Shown here piece after piece: positions 28,285-38,568 of a stretch of 64,000 bases of DNA. Made by a program: the position numbers and the translations under genes. Each line of letters begins with the position of its first letter. Within the stretch, counting starts at the first letter, position 1. The notes under the pieces were generated by a model. That model had not been told where the DNA came from, made no database searches, and was given only the letters and a program-made list of their open reading frames with translations. The DNA comes from Rhizobacter sp. Root1238 (GTDB lineage: Bacteria > Pseudomonadota > Gammaproteobacteria > Burkholderiales > Burkholderiaceae_C). The DNA is taken from positions 1-64,000 of the forward strand of contig NZ_LMDM01000019.1 of assembly GCF_001425825.1 (NCBI RefSeq), given 5' to 3'.

Positions 28285-29976
28285 CTACGGTTGTCGGCCC
28301 CGGCAGGCAGCGAACAGGTCGAGATCGGCGCGGTACACGACCGTCTTCGCGCGCATGAAGCCCAACACGCTCGGCACCAGGTTGTCGTGGCTCAGCGCGG
28401 TGTCGCGCCGGCCTTGCAGGCAGCTCATCGCGACGCCGGTCGCAGCCTCGGTCTGCGGCGCGAGCCACACCACCAGCGGCACGTGCTTCTGCTCGCGCGG
28501 CGCGATGCCGTAGGGCAGGCCGTGCAGATACAGGTTGTTCTCGCCGAGCGATTCGCCATGGTCCGACAGGTACAGCAGCGCCGGGTCGTAGCCGCCGGCC
28601 TGCCGTCCCAGCCAGTCGATGGCCTGCCCGAGCACGCTGTCGGTGTAGGCGATCGAGTTGTCGTAGGCATTGAGCAGCTGCTGGCGGTCGCACTGCTGCA
28701 GCACGTTGGTCGTGCACTCCGGCATGAAAGGCTTGCGACCCGGCGGCGAGCGCTTCGAGTACGCCGGCCCGTGGCTGCCCATCTGGTGCAGCACCAGCAC
28801 CACACCGCGTGCGCGGCGTTCGGCCGGCAGCGCGGCCAGCCGCTGGTCGAGCCCGTGCAGCAAGGCCTCGTCGAGGCATTCGCCGCCATCGCACAACCCG
28901 GCCGGCATCGGCGCGGCACCAGGCGCCAGTCGGTAGGCGTCGTCATGCGGCACGCGTTCGCACAGGCCCTTGCAGCCGGCCTGGTTGTCGAGCCACAGCA
29001 CCGCGAGGCCGGCACGCTGCAGCACGTCGAGCAGGTTCTCGAAGTCCTGGTCGCGCGATTCGTAGGCCTGCTTGCCCAGGTGCGAGAACATGCAGGGCAG
29101 GGAGGTGGCGGTGCTGGTGCCGCACGAGGTGACGTCGCTGAAGCTGACGACGCCGTGCGCGGCCAGCGCCGGCGTGGTCGCGCGGCCGTAGCCGTTCAGC
29201 GCGAAATGATCGGCCCGCGCCGTCTCGCCGACCACCAGCGCGAGCAGCAGCGGCTTCGCGCCCGGCGCCGGGGGGGCAAGCGCGACATCGGTGCCGATCG
29301 CGACCGGCGGCCCGGCCGGCCGGGCGTTGGCGTCGTGCACCAGCATGCCGAGCGCGTAGAACGAATTCAGCGGATTGATCTTGTAGCGCAGCGTGTTGTG
29401 GGTGCGCATCGTCGACGCGAGGTCGGCGAACAGCGCGCCGGCGACGGCCACCATCACGACCACCGCGACCACCGCGCCCACCAGGTTGCGGCCCGCCTGC
29501 CGCAGCACGCCCGGCGCCTGCAAGGGCCGGCGCCACAGCCAGGCCAGCGGCAGCAGCGCGATCACGATGACGCTCACCGCCATGCGCAGGCTCAGCAGGT
29601 CGCGCGTTTCGCGCAGGTCGGTCTGCAGCACGTTGGTCATCATCGTGCTGTCGATCACGACGTTGTAGGTGCCCATGAAATGCGCACCGAACGCCGCCGC
29701 CAGCAGGAAGAGGCCGATCGCCGGCTTGATGCTCCAGCGCCAGGCCAGCAGCGCCAGCACCAGCGTGTTGAGGCACGCGACGATCACGCCGAACGCGACG
29801 ATGAAGAGCGTGCCGCGCGAGCCCTGCATCTCGGGCAGCGCCTGCAGCGATTGCCACAGCGGCCAGTTCGCGAGGGCGGCGATCCACACGCCGGCGAGCA
29901 CCGCGAGCGTCAGCGGATTCCAGGTGGATCGGTGCGGGGTGGGGGGGAACAGGGCCCGGTTGCGTCCAAGGTGCAT
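28285..29976 (-). CDS. Phosphoethanolamine transferase (EptA/MCR family)
   Basis: Inner-membrane enzyme of 563 residues that transfers phosphoethanolamine, typically to lipid A. Five membrane segments fill residues 20-185, then the periplasmic alkaline-phosphatase-fold domain. Metal and nucleophile residues are E251 in VVGETARADHF, T289 in CGTSTATSLPCMFS, and Asp/His in YLSDHGESLGE. Paired cysteines match the family disulphides (CGTST/PC, CKGLC, CDGGEC). Family members can lower polymyxin sensitivity; whether this one does is unknown. Start ATG at 29976; the frame is open upstream through the neighbouring gene region. Confidence 0.92.
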   Translation of the reverse strand: MHLGRNRALFPPTPHRSTWNPLTLAVLAGVWIAALANWPLWQSLQALPEMQGSRGTLFIVAFGVIVACLNTLVLALLAWRWSIKPAIGLFLLAAAFGAHFMGTYNVVIDSTMMTNVLQTDLRETRDLLSLRMAVSVIVIALLPLAWLWRRPLQAPGVLRQAGRNLVGAVVAVVVMVAVAGALFADLASTMRTHNTLRYKINPLNSFYALGMLVHDANARPAGPPVAIGTDVALAPPAPGAKPLLLALVVGETARADHFALNGYGRATTPALAAHGVVSFSDVTSCGTSTATSLPCMFSHLGKQAYESRDQDFENLLDVLQRAGLAVLWLDNQAGCKGLCERVPHDDAYRLAPGAAPMPAGLCDGGECLDEALLHGLDQRLAALPAERRARGVVLVLHQMGSHGPAYSKRSPPGRKPFMPECTTNVLQQCDRQQLLNAYDNSIAYTDSVLGQAIDWLGRQAGGYDPALLYLSDHGESLGENNLYLHGLPYGIAPREQKHVPLVVWLAPQTEAATGVAMSCLQGRRDTALSHDNLVPSVLGFMRAKTVVYRADLDLFAACRGRQP

Positions 29977-30011
29977 CCCGGAATTGTGGCAGCAGCCGGC
30001 TGAAGCGAGGC

Positions 30012-31688
30012 TCAGGGCGGGGCGTCGGCGGAGGCGACCGGCTCGGCCTCGGCAGGCGCGCCGCGCTCGCGCAGCGTCAGCGCACCGGCCTGGCGGCCCG
30101 AGGCCTGCCCGAGCGACGGCATCGCGCTGCCGGCGTAGCGGCTGCGCAGTGCCTCGACGCGCTCCTGCAGCGGCGCGGCATCGGCGATCTTCTCGTGGTG
30201 GCGCTGCAGCGTCATGCGCGCCATCTCGATCAGCTTGCCGTTCAGCGTGCGCTCGCCGTGCGCCAGCAGCAGCTGCACCGCGCCCCGGTGGTCGCCCGAC
30301 AGCGTGTGCGACACCGCCTGCTCGGCCATCTCGTTGATGCGCTGCTGCGCGTCGCGCACGCGCTGCGCATGCGGCGGGTGGCTCGAGGCGGTGCGCGCCA
30401 GCAGCTCGGCCAGTCCCTTCGCGCTCGCGAAACGCAGCGCCAGCGTGTCGACCCAGTCGTCGGCGCCGTCCAGGTTCAGCTCGGCGGCGGTGAGTTGCGA
30501 CACCAGGCTCAGCACGTTGCACGCCGCCTCCATGTCGAGGCCCGGCTCGCGCAGCTCGCGCGTGATCTCGCGCACCGCGGCGATGGCCGCACCAAGTTGC
30601 TTCTGCAGCATCAGGTTGAACACCTCGACGACCGCGGCGAAGCGCTGCAGGCGCCGGCTCTGCGGCGCCTTTTCCAGCGCATGCCGCAGGTTGTCGAGGC
30701 AGCGCTGCAGGCCCTTCGAGTCGCGCTGGTGGAAGCGCGTGAAAGCCAGCAGCACCAGTGTCTGGTGGTCGAACATCTTCGAGCTGATGCCGACCGAGGC
30801 GGCGCGCTCCAGCATGCGGCCGGCCTCGTCGCGGTCGCCCATGTAGAAGGCCAGCATGCCGTGCTTCTGCAGCCGGCTGATGGAGCCGGGCGTCAGCGCG
30901 GTGGCACGCTTGTAGGTGTCCAGCGCACTCTGCAGGTCGCCTTGCTCGACCTGCACGCGGCCCATCACGTCGTAGGCGTCGACGAAGCTCGGGTGGTCGC
31001 CGATCAGGCTTTCGAGCGTGCGCAGGGCGGGGCCCGACTGGCCGGCATCGAGCTGGCTGCGCGCGATGCCCAGGCGCGCCCACGGGATCGCGCCGGTCTT
31101 CTGCACTTCCTCGAACATCTGGCGCGCTTCGGCGTGCTTGCCGACGCGCAGCAGCAGTTCCGAGCCGATGCGCGCCGCGTACAACCAGTACGGGCCGCGC
31201 TGTTCGAAGCGGGTGGCGCACAGCGCGGCACCGCGCTCGAAGTCGCCTTCCTCGATCGCGAGGAAGATCTCGCCGAGCGATTTCTTGCGCCGGCGCGCCT
31301 GCATCAGTCGTTCGCCGAGCGCGGTCGCGGTGTGGGGTTTCAGCAGGTAGCTGTCGAGCGCCGATTCGGCGGCATCGGCGACCAGCGAGTACGAGGCTTC
31401 GCTGGTGACGATGATGAAGACGGTGGACAGCGGCAGCAGCTGGTTGCGCCGCAGGTCGTCGAGCAGGTTCTGGCCGGAGTAGCCGGTGGCGCTGAAGCTG
31501 TGCTCGCACAGCACCACGTCGAACGGGCGGGCTTCCAGCTGCTTGCGGGCGTCCTCGATGCGGCCGCATTGCACGACCGTGCCGACGCCGAAATCGCGCA
31601 GCTGGGCGGAAAGAATGCTGCGCGAGGTCGGGTTCGGGTCGATGACCATCGCCCGGCACTGCGCGATATCACGGTCAAGCGGAGCCAT
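30012..31688 (-). CDS. Pseudo-receiver/TPR response-regulator-like protein
   Basis: A 558-residue protein: receiver-like domain (about 10-125) followed by tetratricopeptide-type helical repeats (about 140-480) and a disordered tail. The receiver's phosphoacceptor position has Glu (E62, VVLCEHSFS) where Asp is expected, and the acidic pocket keeps only D17, while K117 (YLLKPHT) remains. It therefore probably cannot be phosphorylated and may mimic the active form. Family members with receiver plus TPR occur widely in Burkholderiales. It lies 55 bp after dnaJ and 35 bp before the phosphoethanolamine transferase on the same strand. Confidence 0.85.
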   Translation of the reverse strand: MAPLDRDIAQCRAMVIDPNPTSRSILSAQLRDFGVGTVVQCGRIEDARKQLEARPFDVVLCEHSFSATGYSGQNLLDDLRRNQLLPLSTVFIIVTSEASYSLVADAAESALDSYLLKPHTATALGERLMQARRRKKSLGEIFLAIEEGDFERGAALCATRFEQRGPYWLYAARIGSELLLRVGKHAEARQMFEEVQKTGAIPWARLGIARSQLDAGQSGPALRTLESLIGDHPSFVDAYDVMGRVQVEQGDLQSALDTYKRATALTPGSISRLQKHGMLAFYMGDRDEAGRMLERAASVGISSKMFDHQTLVLLAFTRFHQRDSKGLQRCLDNLRHALEKAPQSRRLQRFAAVVEVFNLMLQKQLGAAIAAVREITRELREPGLDMEAACNVLSLVSQLTAAELNLDGADDWVDTLALRFASAKGLAELLARTASSHPPHAQRVRDAQQRINEMAEQAVSHTLSGDHRGAVQLLLAHGERTLNGKLIEMARMTLQRHHEKIADAAPLQERVEALRSRYAGSAMPSLGQASGRQAGALTLRERGAPAEAEPVASADAPP

Positions 31689-31743
31689 CCCGCCTTATCG
31701 GATGGGGCGACGGCCGCTTGAGCGCCCGCGCCCGCGGACCGTC

Positions 31744-32904
31744 CTACTTGAACAGATCCTTCACATGGTCGGTCCAGCTCTTGGCATTCGGCGAATGCTT
31801 GCCGCCCGACTTGTTGAAGGACTCGTCCAGCTCCTTCAGCAGCTTGCGCTGGTGCTCGGTCAGCTTGACCGGCGTCTCGACGCTGATGTGGCAGTACAGG
31901 TCGCCCGGGTAGCTGGAACGCACGCCCTTGATGCCCTTGCCGCGCAGCCGGAAGGTCTTGCCGTGCTGCGTGCCTTCGGGCAGCTCGATCTCGGCCTTGC
32001 CGCCCAGCGTCGGCACCTCGATGCCGCCGCCCAGCGCCGCGAGCGTCAGCCCGACCGGCACGGTGCAGTGCAGGTCGTCGCCGTCGCGCTCGAAGATCTC
32101 GTGCTGCTTGATGCGGATCTCGATGTACAGGTCGCCGGCCGGGCCGCCGTTGGTGCCCGGCTCGCCGTTGCCGGCCGAGCGGATGCGCATGCCTTCGTTG
32201 ATGCCGGCGGGGATCTTCACCTCCAGCGTCTTGGTCTTCTTGATCTTGCCCTGGCCGTGGCAGGTGACGCACGGCTCGGGAATGATCTTGCCGGTGCCGT
32301 GGCAGTGCGGGCAGGTCTGCTGGATGCTGAAGAAGCCCTGGCGCATGTGCACCGTGCCGGCGCCATTGCAGCTCGGGCAGGTCTTCGCGCTGGTGCCGGG
32401 CTTGGCGCCGCTGCCGTGGCAGGTCTCGCACTCTTCCCAGCTCGGGATGCGGATCTGCGTTTCCTTGCCGCGCGCCGCCTCTTCGAGCGTGATCTCCATC
32501 GCGTAGCTCAGGTCGCTGCCGCGGAACACCTGCTGGCCGCCGGCGCCGCCGCGGCGCTGGCCGCCACCGCCCTGGCCGCCGAAGATGTCGCCGAAGATGT
32601 CGCCGAAGGCCTCGGCGAAGCCGCCGAAACCCTCGCCGCCCTGGCCGCCCGGACGGAAGCCGCCGGCGTTCGGGTCGACGCCGGCATGGCCGTACTGGTC
32701 GTAGGCCGCGCGTTTCTGCGCGTCGGAGAGCATCTCGTAGGCCTCCTTGACCTCCTTGAACTGCTCTTCGGACTTCTTCGCCCCGTCGCCCTGGTTGCGA
32801 TCGGGGTGGTGCTTCATGGCCAGCTTGCGGTAGGCCTTCTTGATGTCCTCGTCGGACGCGTTCTTCGCGACGCCGAGGATTTCGTAGTAGTCACGCTTTG
32901 CCAT
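31744..32904 (-). CDS. dnaJ: Chaperone protein DnaJ
   Basis: Hsp40 co-chaperone that delivers substrates to DnaK and triggers its ATPase. The 386 residues show the J domain (1-70) with HPD in KHHPDRN, a Gly/Phe-rich linker with [16 protein letters not shown], four zinc motifs ([32 protein letters not shown]) at about 140-215, and the substrate-binding C-terminal domains. It follows dnaK by 78 bp with a strong hairpin in between. Confidence 0.98.
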   Translation of the reverse strand: MAKRDYYEILGVAKNASDEDIKKAYRKLAMKHHPDRNQGDGAKKSEEQFKEVKEAYEMLSDAQKRAAYDQYGHAGVDPNAGGFRPGGQGGEGFGGFAEAFGDIFGDIFGGQGGGGQRRGGAGGQQVFRGSDLSYAMEITLEEAARGKETQIRIPSWEECETCHGSGAKPGTSAKTCPSCNGAGTVHMRQGFFSIQQTCPHCHGTGKIIPEPCVTCHGQGKIKKTKTLEVKIPAGINEGMRIRSAGNGEPGTNGGPAGDLYIEIRIKQHEIFERDGDDLHCTVPVGLTLAALGGGIEVPTLGGKAEIELPEGTQHGKTFRLRGKGIKGVRSSYPGDLYCHISVETPVKLTEHQRKLLKELDESFNKSGGKHSPNAKSWTDHVKDLFK

Positions 32905-32929
32905 GGGTGCTCATGCTTGAAATGCAAAT

Positions 32930-32959
32930 CCCCCGTGCGCCTGTGACAGCCCACGGGGG
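32930..32959 (-). terminator. Hairpin between dnaK and dnaJ
   Basis: CCCCCGTG (32930-32937) pairs with CACGGGGG (32952-32959) around a 14-base loop. In the transcribed (minus) direction it follows the dnaK stop and is followed by ATTTGCATTTC, not a long U run. Partial termination here would give more DnaK than DnaJ. Confidence 0.6.
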
Positions 32960-32982
32960 TACCGCTCAGCGAACCGCCGGGC

Positions 32983-34944
<1,962 letters not shown>

Positions 34945-34981
34945 GTGGTTCTCCTGAATTCCGAAAATCTTGATGTTGTCG

Positions 34982-35009
34982 AGTTGTGGATAAGTCGGGC
35001 CGTTTCAAG
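34982..35009 (-). promoter_or_regulatory. Candidate heat-shock (sigma-32) promoter of dnaK
   Basis: On the minus strand CTTGAAA (35009-35003), a 13-bp spacer and CCACAACT (34989-34982) resemble the sigma-32 consensus CTTGAAA-N13/14-CCCCATNT. The -35 is perfect, the -10 agrees at five of seven informative positions. It sits 38 bp before dnaK. Confidence 0.55.
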
Positions 35010-35042
35010 GGGCCGGGCTTGTGGACAGCCGCCTGGGTTGCG

Positions 35043-35567
35043 CTACTTCGGAGCGGCCACCGTGACCAGCGCCGGGCGCAGCACGCGGTCGGCGATCAGG
35101 TAGCCCTTCTGCAGCACGGCCACCACGGTGTTGGCCTCCTGCTCGGCCGGCACCATGCTGATGGCCTGGTGGTGGTGCGGGTCGAACTTCGTGCTGGCCG
35201 GCGGGTTGATCTCGATCACCTTGCTGCGCTCGAGGGCCGCCGACAACTGGCGCAGCGTGGCATGCACGCCTTCGAGCAGCTGCTCCGGCGTCGCCGCCTG
35301 GATCGCGATCGCCGCTTCCAGGCTGTCCTTCACCGGCAGCAGGCTGTCGGCAAAGCCTTCGACCGCGAACTTGCGGGCCTTGGCGATCTCTTCTTCCGAG
35401 CGGCGGCGGATGTTTTCGGTCTCGGCCTTGGCGCGCAGGTAGGCGTCGGACATGTCGGCCAGACGGGCTTCGAGCGTCGGCTCGGCCGCTGGCGCGGCGG
35501 CAGCGCCGGCGTTGTCGGCCGGCGTCTCAAGTCCTTGATCTTGCGAAGAATTTTCTGGATTTTGCAT
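35043..35567 (-). CDS. grpE: Nucleotide exchange factor GrpE
   Basis: Dimeric exchange factor that releases ADP from DnaK. From the ATG at 35567 the protein is 174 residues: a disordered N-terminus (about 1-35), a long coiled helix with [16 protein letters not shown] and the C-terminal beta wing ending in [19 protein letters not shown], the family signature. An in-frame ATG at 35594 is rejected because it lies inside the -10 box of the heat-shock promoter. Next gene in the operon is dnaK, 98 bp on. Confidence 0.96.
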   Translation of the reverse strand: MQNPENSSQDQGLETPADNAGAAAAPAAEPTLEARLADMSDAYLRAKAETENIRRRSEEEIAKARKFAVEGFADSLLPVKDSLEAAIAIQAATPEQLLEGVHATLRQLSAALERSKVIEINPPASTKFDPHHHQAISMVPAEQEANTVVAVLQKGYLIADRVLRPALVTVAAPK

Positions 35568-35592
35568 GGGTGGATCCTGTCGAATGGCGCGC

Positions 35593-35620
35593 ATATTGGC
35601 GCTTTGCCCCGCGTTTCAAG
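35593..35620 (-). promoter_or_regulatory. Heat-shock (sigma-32) promoter of grpE-dnaK-dnaJ
   Basis: The minus strand reads CTTGAAA (35620-35614), 13 bp, then GCCAATAT (35600-35593). This agrees with the sigma-32 consensus at all -35 positions and six of seven -10 positions. Transcription should begin near 35585, which decides the grpE start in favour of the ATG at 35567. Confidence 0.75.
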
Positions 35621-35710
35621 AGGGGCTTTCAAAATAATGCAGGCCCCCTCGCTGGAAGGCACGTGGGAGCGGGCGGGAGAAAGGCAAGGGCGGCCGACCC
35701 GCGCCGAGGG

Positions 35711-36142
35711 TTACTCGGGGTCGATGCTGGCGCTCCAGCGGTTCCAGTCGGCCAGGGTGCGCCGGTCTTTCTTGGTGGGGCGTCCCTGTTCGATGGCCAG
35801 CGCCGGTTCAGAGGCCAGCTTGCGCTGCTGCGCCGCCTCGTCCCGCCGCGCGATGCTCTCGGCCGTCTCCTCGTACAGCGCCTGCGCGACCGGCGCCGGC
35901 CCACGCTGGTGGCTGAGGCCGAGCACGACGATGCTGCGGGTGACGGGGCCCTGGCGCATCTCGAGGCGATCACCCGGCTTCAGCTCGCGCGCCGGCTTCG
36001 CGGCCTGGCCGTTCACCTGGATGCGGCCCTTGTCGATCTCCTGCGTCGCGAGGCTGCGGGTCTTGAAGAAGCGGGCGGCCCACAACCATTTGTCGAGCCG
36101 CACGCCGGCGTCGTCGGGTGTGCTGGAAGGTGTCTTCGCCAT
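35711..36142 (-). CDS. hslR: S4-domain RNA-binding heat-shock protein Hsp15 (HslR)
   Basis: A 143-residue protein with an S4 RNA-binding domain at about 14-60 (VRLDKWLWAARFFKTRSLATQEIDKGRIQVNGQ split over the S4 loop). Hsp15 binds stalled 50S subunits carrying nascent chains and helps recycle them. The C-terminus is basic and disordered. The ATG at 36142 is placed so that the S4 domain begins in its usual position. It lies upstream of grpE on the same strand but the strong heat-shock promoter lies between them, and no such promoter is visible before hslR itself. Confidence 0.92.
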   Translation of the reverse strand: MAKTPSSTPDDAGVRLDKWLWAARFFKTRSLATQEIDKGRIQVNGQAAKPARELKPGDRLEMRQGPVTRSIVVLGLSHQRGPAPVAQALYEETAESIARRDEAAQQRKLASEPALAIEQGRPTKKDRRTLADWNRWSASIDPE

Positions 36143-36195
36143 GAACGGTTCGGGGGAAGGGCGCGCAGTGGTCAGGCACCCAGTGTAGGCAGGAA

Positions 36196-37686
36196 TCAGG
36201 CGGGCGGCGGCTCGGTCGCGGGCCGGAAGCGCACTGTTGCATCCAGGCCGGCGAGGCGCCCGGCGAACTGCCGGTTCTCCAGCTCGATCGTCGCGCCGAT
36301 CGAATTGCAGATCTCGCGGCAGATCGACAGCCCGAGGCCGCTGCCCTGTGTCGGATGCCCGGTGTGGAACGGCTCGAACAGCCGCTCGCGAAACTCCGGC
36401 GCGATGCCCGGGCCGCTGTCGCTGATCAGCAGCTCGGCGTTCGCGACCCGCAGCAGCAGCTCGCCGCGCTTCGGCGTCTCGCGGATCGCGTTGTGCAGCA
36501 GGTTGCGCAGCAGCTCGCGCACCATCCATTCATGGCCGTGGACCAGGCTCGAATCGGCCTGCAGCTCGAAGTCGAGGTTGCGCTCGCCGATCAGCGGCGA
36601 CATGTCGATCGCCACCTCGCGCGCCAGCGCGCCCAGGTCGGCGGTGGCCGGCTCGGGCTGGCCCTGCACCTGCTCCACCTTGGCCAGCGCGAGCATCTGG
36701 TTGGCGAGCCGGATCGCCCGGTCGACGGTGGCGTGCATCGCCGGCAGGGCCGCGCTCGCATCCTTGCTCGGCGCGCACATCGCCGACTGCACCTGCGTTT
36801 TCAGCACCGCGAGCGGCGTGCGCAGCTGGTGCGATGCGTCGCGCACGAACTGCCGCTGGTGCCCGTGCAGCCGCTGCAGCCGCTGCATCAGCTGGTTCAC
36901 CGCGCCGAGCAGCGGCGACAGCTCGGTCGGCAGGTTGGGGTCGCTGACCGGCGACAGGTCGCGATCGCTGCGCGATTCGAGCTGTGCGCGCAGCGCCTCG
37001 ATCGGCCGCAGCGCATGGGCGACGACGAACCAGGTGATCAGCGCGACCACGCTGATCAGCAGTGCCTGGCGCACCAGCGTGTCCAGCAGGATCTGGCGCG
37101 CCAGCCGGCGCCGCACTTCGAGCGTTTCGGCGACCTGCACCAGCGCGACGCCGCGCGCGTCGGGGCTGGCGACGGGCTGGTACAGCGCGGCGATGCGCAC
37201 CGGCTCGCCGCGGAACTCGCCGTCGTAGAAATCGACCAGCGCGTCGTAGGCCGAGCGCTGCGGCGGCGTGCGGTCGTAGGCGGGGAAGTCGGCATAGCCC
37301 GACAGGAACTCGCCGTTGAAGCCGCTGACGCGGTACATCATGCGGGCGTCGCCGTTGTCGAGCATCTCGAGCGCGTTGTACGGCAGCTCGACGCGAAGCT
37401 CGCTGCCCTTGATCGACAGCAGCTCGCCGATGTTGCGCGCCGAGCCGAGCAGCGTGCGGTCGTAGGCCAGCGTGATCGCGTCGAGCGCGCGCTGGTACAG
37501 GCTGATGGTGTCGAACGCGATGAAGCAGGCGATCGGCAGCACGATCCAGCCCATCAGCCGGCTCCGCAACGAATAGGATGACGACCCCTCGACCGACGGG
37601 TACGTCGGCCGCTCCCCCGAGGGGAGGGCGGGCCGGCTTGGGAGCGGCCCGGCGCTCGGCCCGCCTTCGTGCTGCGATTCGCTCAT
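36196..37686 (-). CDS. tctE: Sensor histidine kinase, TctE-like
   Basis: A 496-residue membrane kinase: cytoplasmic Pro-rich start (1-42), membrane segment (about 46-66), periplasmic sensor domain (about 67-203), second membrane segment (205-225), HisKA with H286 in VRDASHQLRTPLAV, and ATPase domain with NLLHNAIRETP, DSGPGIAPEF and GSGLGLSI. The closest known group is TctE, which senses tricarboxylates such as citrate. Its start overlaps the tctD stop (ATGA) and the tctCBA genes lie divergently upstream, supporting this role. The long N-terminal extension leaves a later start, near residue 45, as an alternative. Confidence 0.9.
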   Translation of the reverse strand: MSESQHEGGPSAGPLPSRPALPSGERPTYPSVEGSSSYSLRSRLMGWIVLPIACFIAFDTISLYQRALDAITLAYDRTLLGSARNIGELLSIKGSELRVELPYNALEMLDNGDARMMYRVSGFNGEFLSGYADFPAYDRTPPQRSAYDALVDFYDGEFRGEPVRIAALYQPVASPDARGVALVQVAETLEVRRRLARQILLDTLVRQALLISVVALITWFVVAHALRPIEALRAQLESRSDRDLSPVSDPNLPTELSPLLGAVNQLMQRLQRLHGHQRQFVRDASHQLRTPLAVLKTQVQSAMCAPSKDASAALPAMHATVDRAIRLANQMLALAKVEQVQGQPEPATADLGALAREVAIDMSPLIGERNLDFELQADSSLVHGHEWMVRELLRNLLHNAIRETPKRGELLLRVANAELLISDSGPGIAPEFRERLFEPFHTGHPTQGSGLGLSICREICNSIGATIELENRQFAGRLAGLDATVRFRPATEPPPA

Positions 37687-38363
37687 GCGCCTTCAGCCGG
37701 GTCGGAGCGCAGCAGGTACCCGAGGCCGCGCAGCGTGATCAGCGAGACGCCGGAGCCGGCCAGCTTCTTGCGCAGCCGGTAGGCCACCACCTCGATCGCC
37801 TCGAATTGGATGTCGGTCTCCATCGGGAACACGACGCGGAACAGCTTCTCCTTCGGCACCGCATGGCCGGGGCGCGCGATCAGCGCCTTCAGCAGCGCCT
37901 GCTCGCGCGGCGTCACGTCGAACACCCGGCCGTCGAGGTAGAACGCGCCCGACGACAGCTCGAGCGTCAGCGCGCCGCAGGCGAGTTCTTCCGATTCGTT
38001 GCCCACGGTGCGCCGCAGCAGCGCCCGGATGCGGGCCTCGAGTTCGTCCAGGTCGAACGGTTTCGCGAGGTAGTCGTCAGCGCCGGCGTTCAGGCCCAGC
38101 ACCCGGTCGCCGACCGCGCCGCGCGCCGTCAGCACCACGATCGGCACCCGGATGCCCTCGGCACGCGCCCGGTGCAGCACCTGCAGGCCGTCGAGCCCGG
38201 GGATCGTCAGGTCGAGCAGCGCCAGGTCGGGCGGCTGGTTGCGCAGCTGCTGCAGCGCATCGCTGCCGTTGTGCACGACCGCCATGTCGAAGCCGCGCCG
38301 TTCGAGCGCCAGCTGCAGGGCCTGCGCCATCGCGAGGTCGTCTTCCACCAGCAGGAGTTTCAT
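37683..38363 (-). CDS. tctD: OmpR-family response regulator, TctD-like
   Basis: A 226-residue regulator: receiver (1-115) with acidic pair ED at 7-8, phosphoacceptor D51 in LALLDLTIPGLDG, and K101 in YLAKPF; then a winged-helix DNA-binding domain (about 130-220) with VTPREQALLKALI and VVAYRLRKKL. The ATG at 38363 begins MKLLLVEDD; an upstream opening is not homologous. It is translated before tctE with an ATGA overlap. Its expected target is the divergent tctC promoter region, where two spaced direct-repeat pairs are visible. Confidence 0.94.
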   Translation of the reverse strand: MKLLLVEDDLAMAQALQLALERRGFDMAVVHNGSDALQQLRNQPPDLALLDLTIPGLDGLQVLHRARAEGIRVPIVVLTARGAVGDRVLGLNAGADDYLAKPFDLDELEARIRALLRRTVGNESEELACGALTLELSSGAFYLDGRVFDVTPREQALLKALIARPGHAVPKEKLFRVVFPMETDIQFEAIEVVAYRLRKKLAGSGVSLITLRGLGYLLRSDPAEGA

Positions 38364-38417
38364 GGCCGCGAGTGTGCCCTGCCGCGCAAGGGGGTCGCGC
38401 CAGGGGCGAACCCGGCC

Positions 38418-38467
38418 TGACAGGCAGACGACAGCGCGATCGGCAGGGAATGACAGGCGTCTGACAG
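38418..38467. promoter_or_regulatory. Two TctD-type direct-repeat binding sites
   Basis: TGACAGGC-N3-CGACAG at 38418-38434 and TGACAGGC-N3-TGACAG at 38451-38467. Each has two TGACAG-like half-sites 11 bp apart, as OmpR-family regulators use, and the two sites are 33 bp apart (about three helical turns). They lie between tctD and tctC, so binding could activate transport and control the regulator itself. Confidence 0.65.
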
Positions 38468-38491
38468 CCTGATGCCGCGACCCCAGGGCTT

Positions 38492-38509
38492 GCCCGGATG
38501 TAACCGGGC
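38492..38509. repeat. Inverted repeat upstream of tctC
   Basis: GCCCGG-ATGTAA-CCGGGC is a perfect 6-bp inverted repeat 59 bp before tctC. It may be an operator or, if transcribed, a small stem in the leader. Confidence 0.4.
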
Positions 38510-38568
38510 GCACCTGCGCTCAGGATGGCGCCTCTGTTCAGTGCATTCCCTTTCAAGGAGACTCATCC

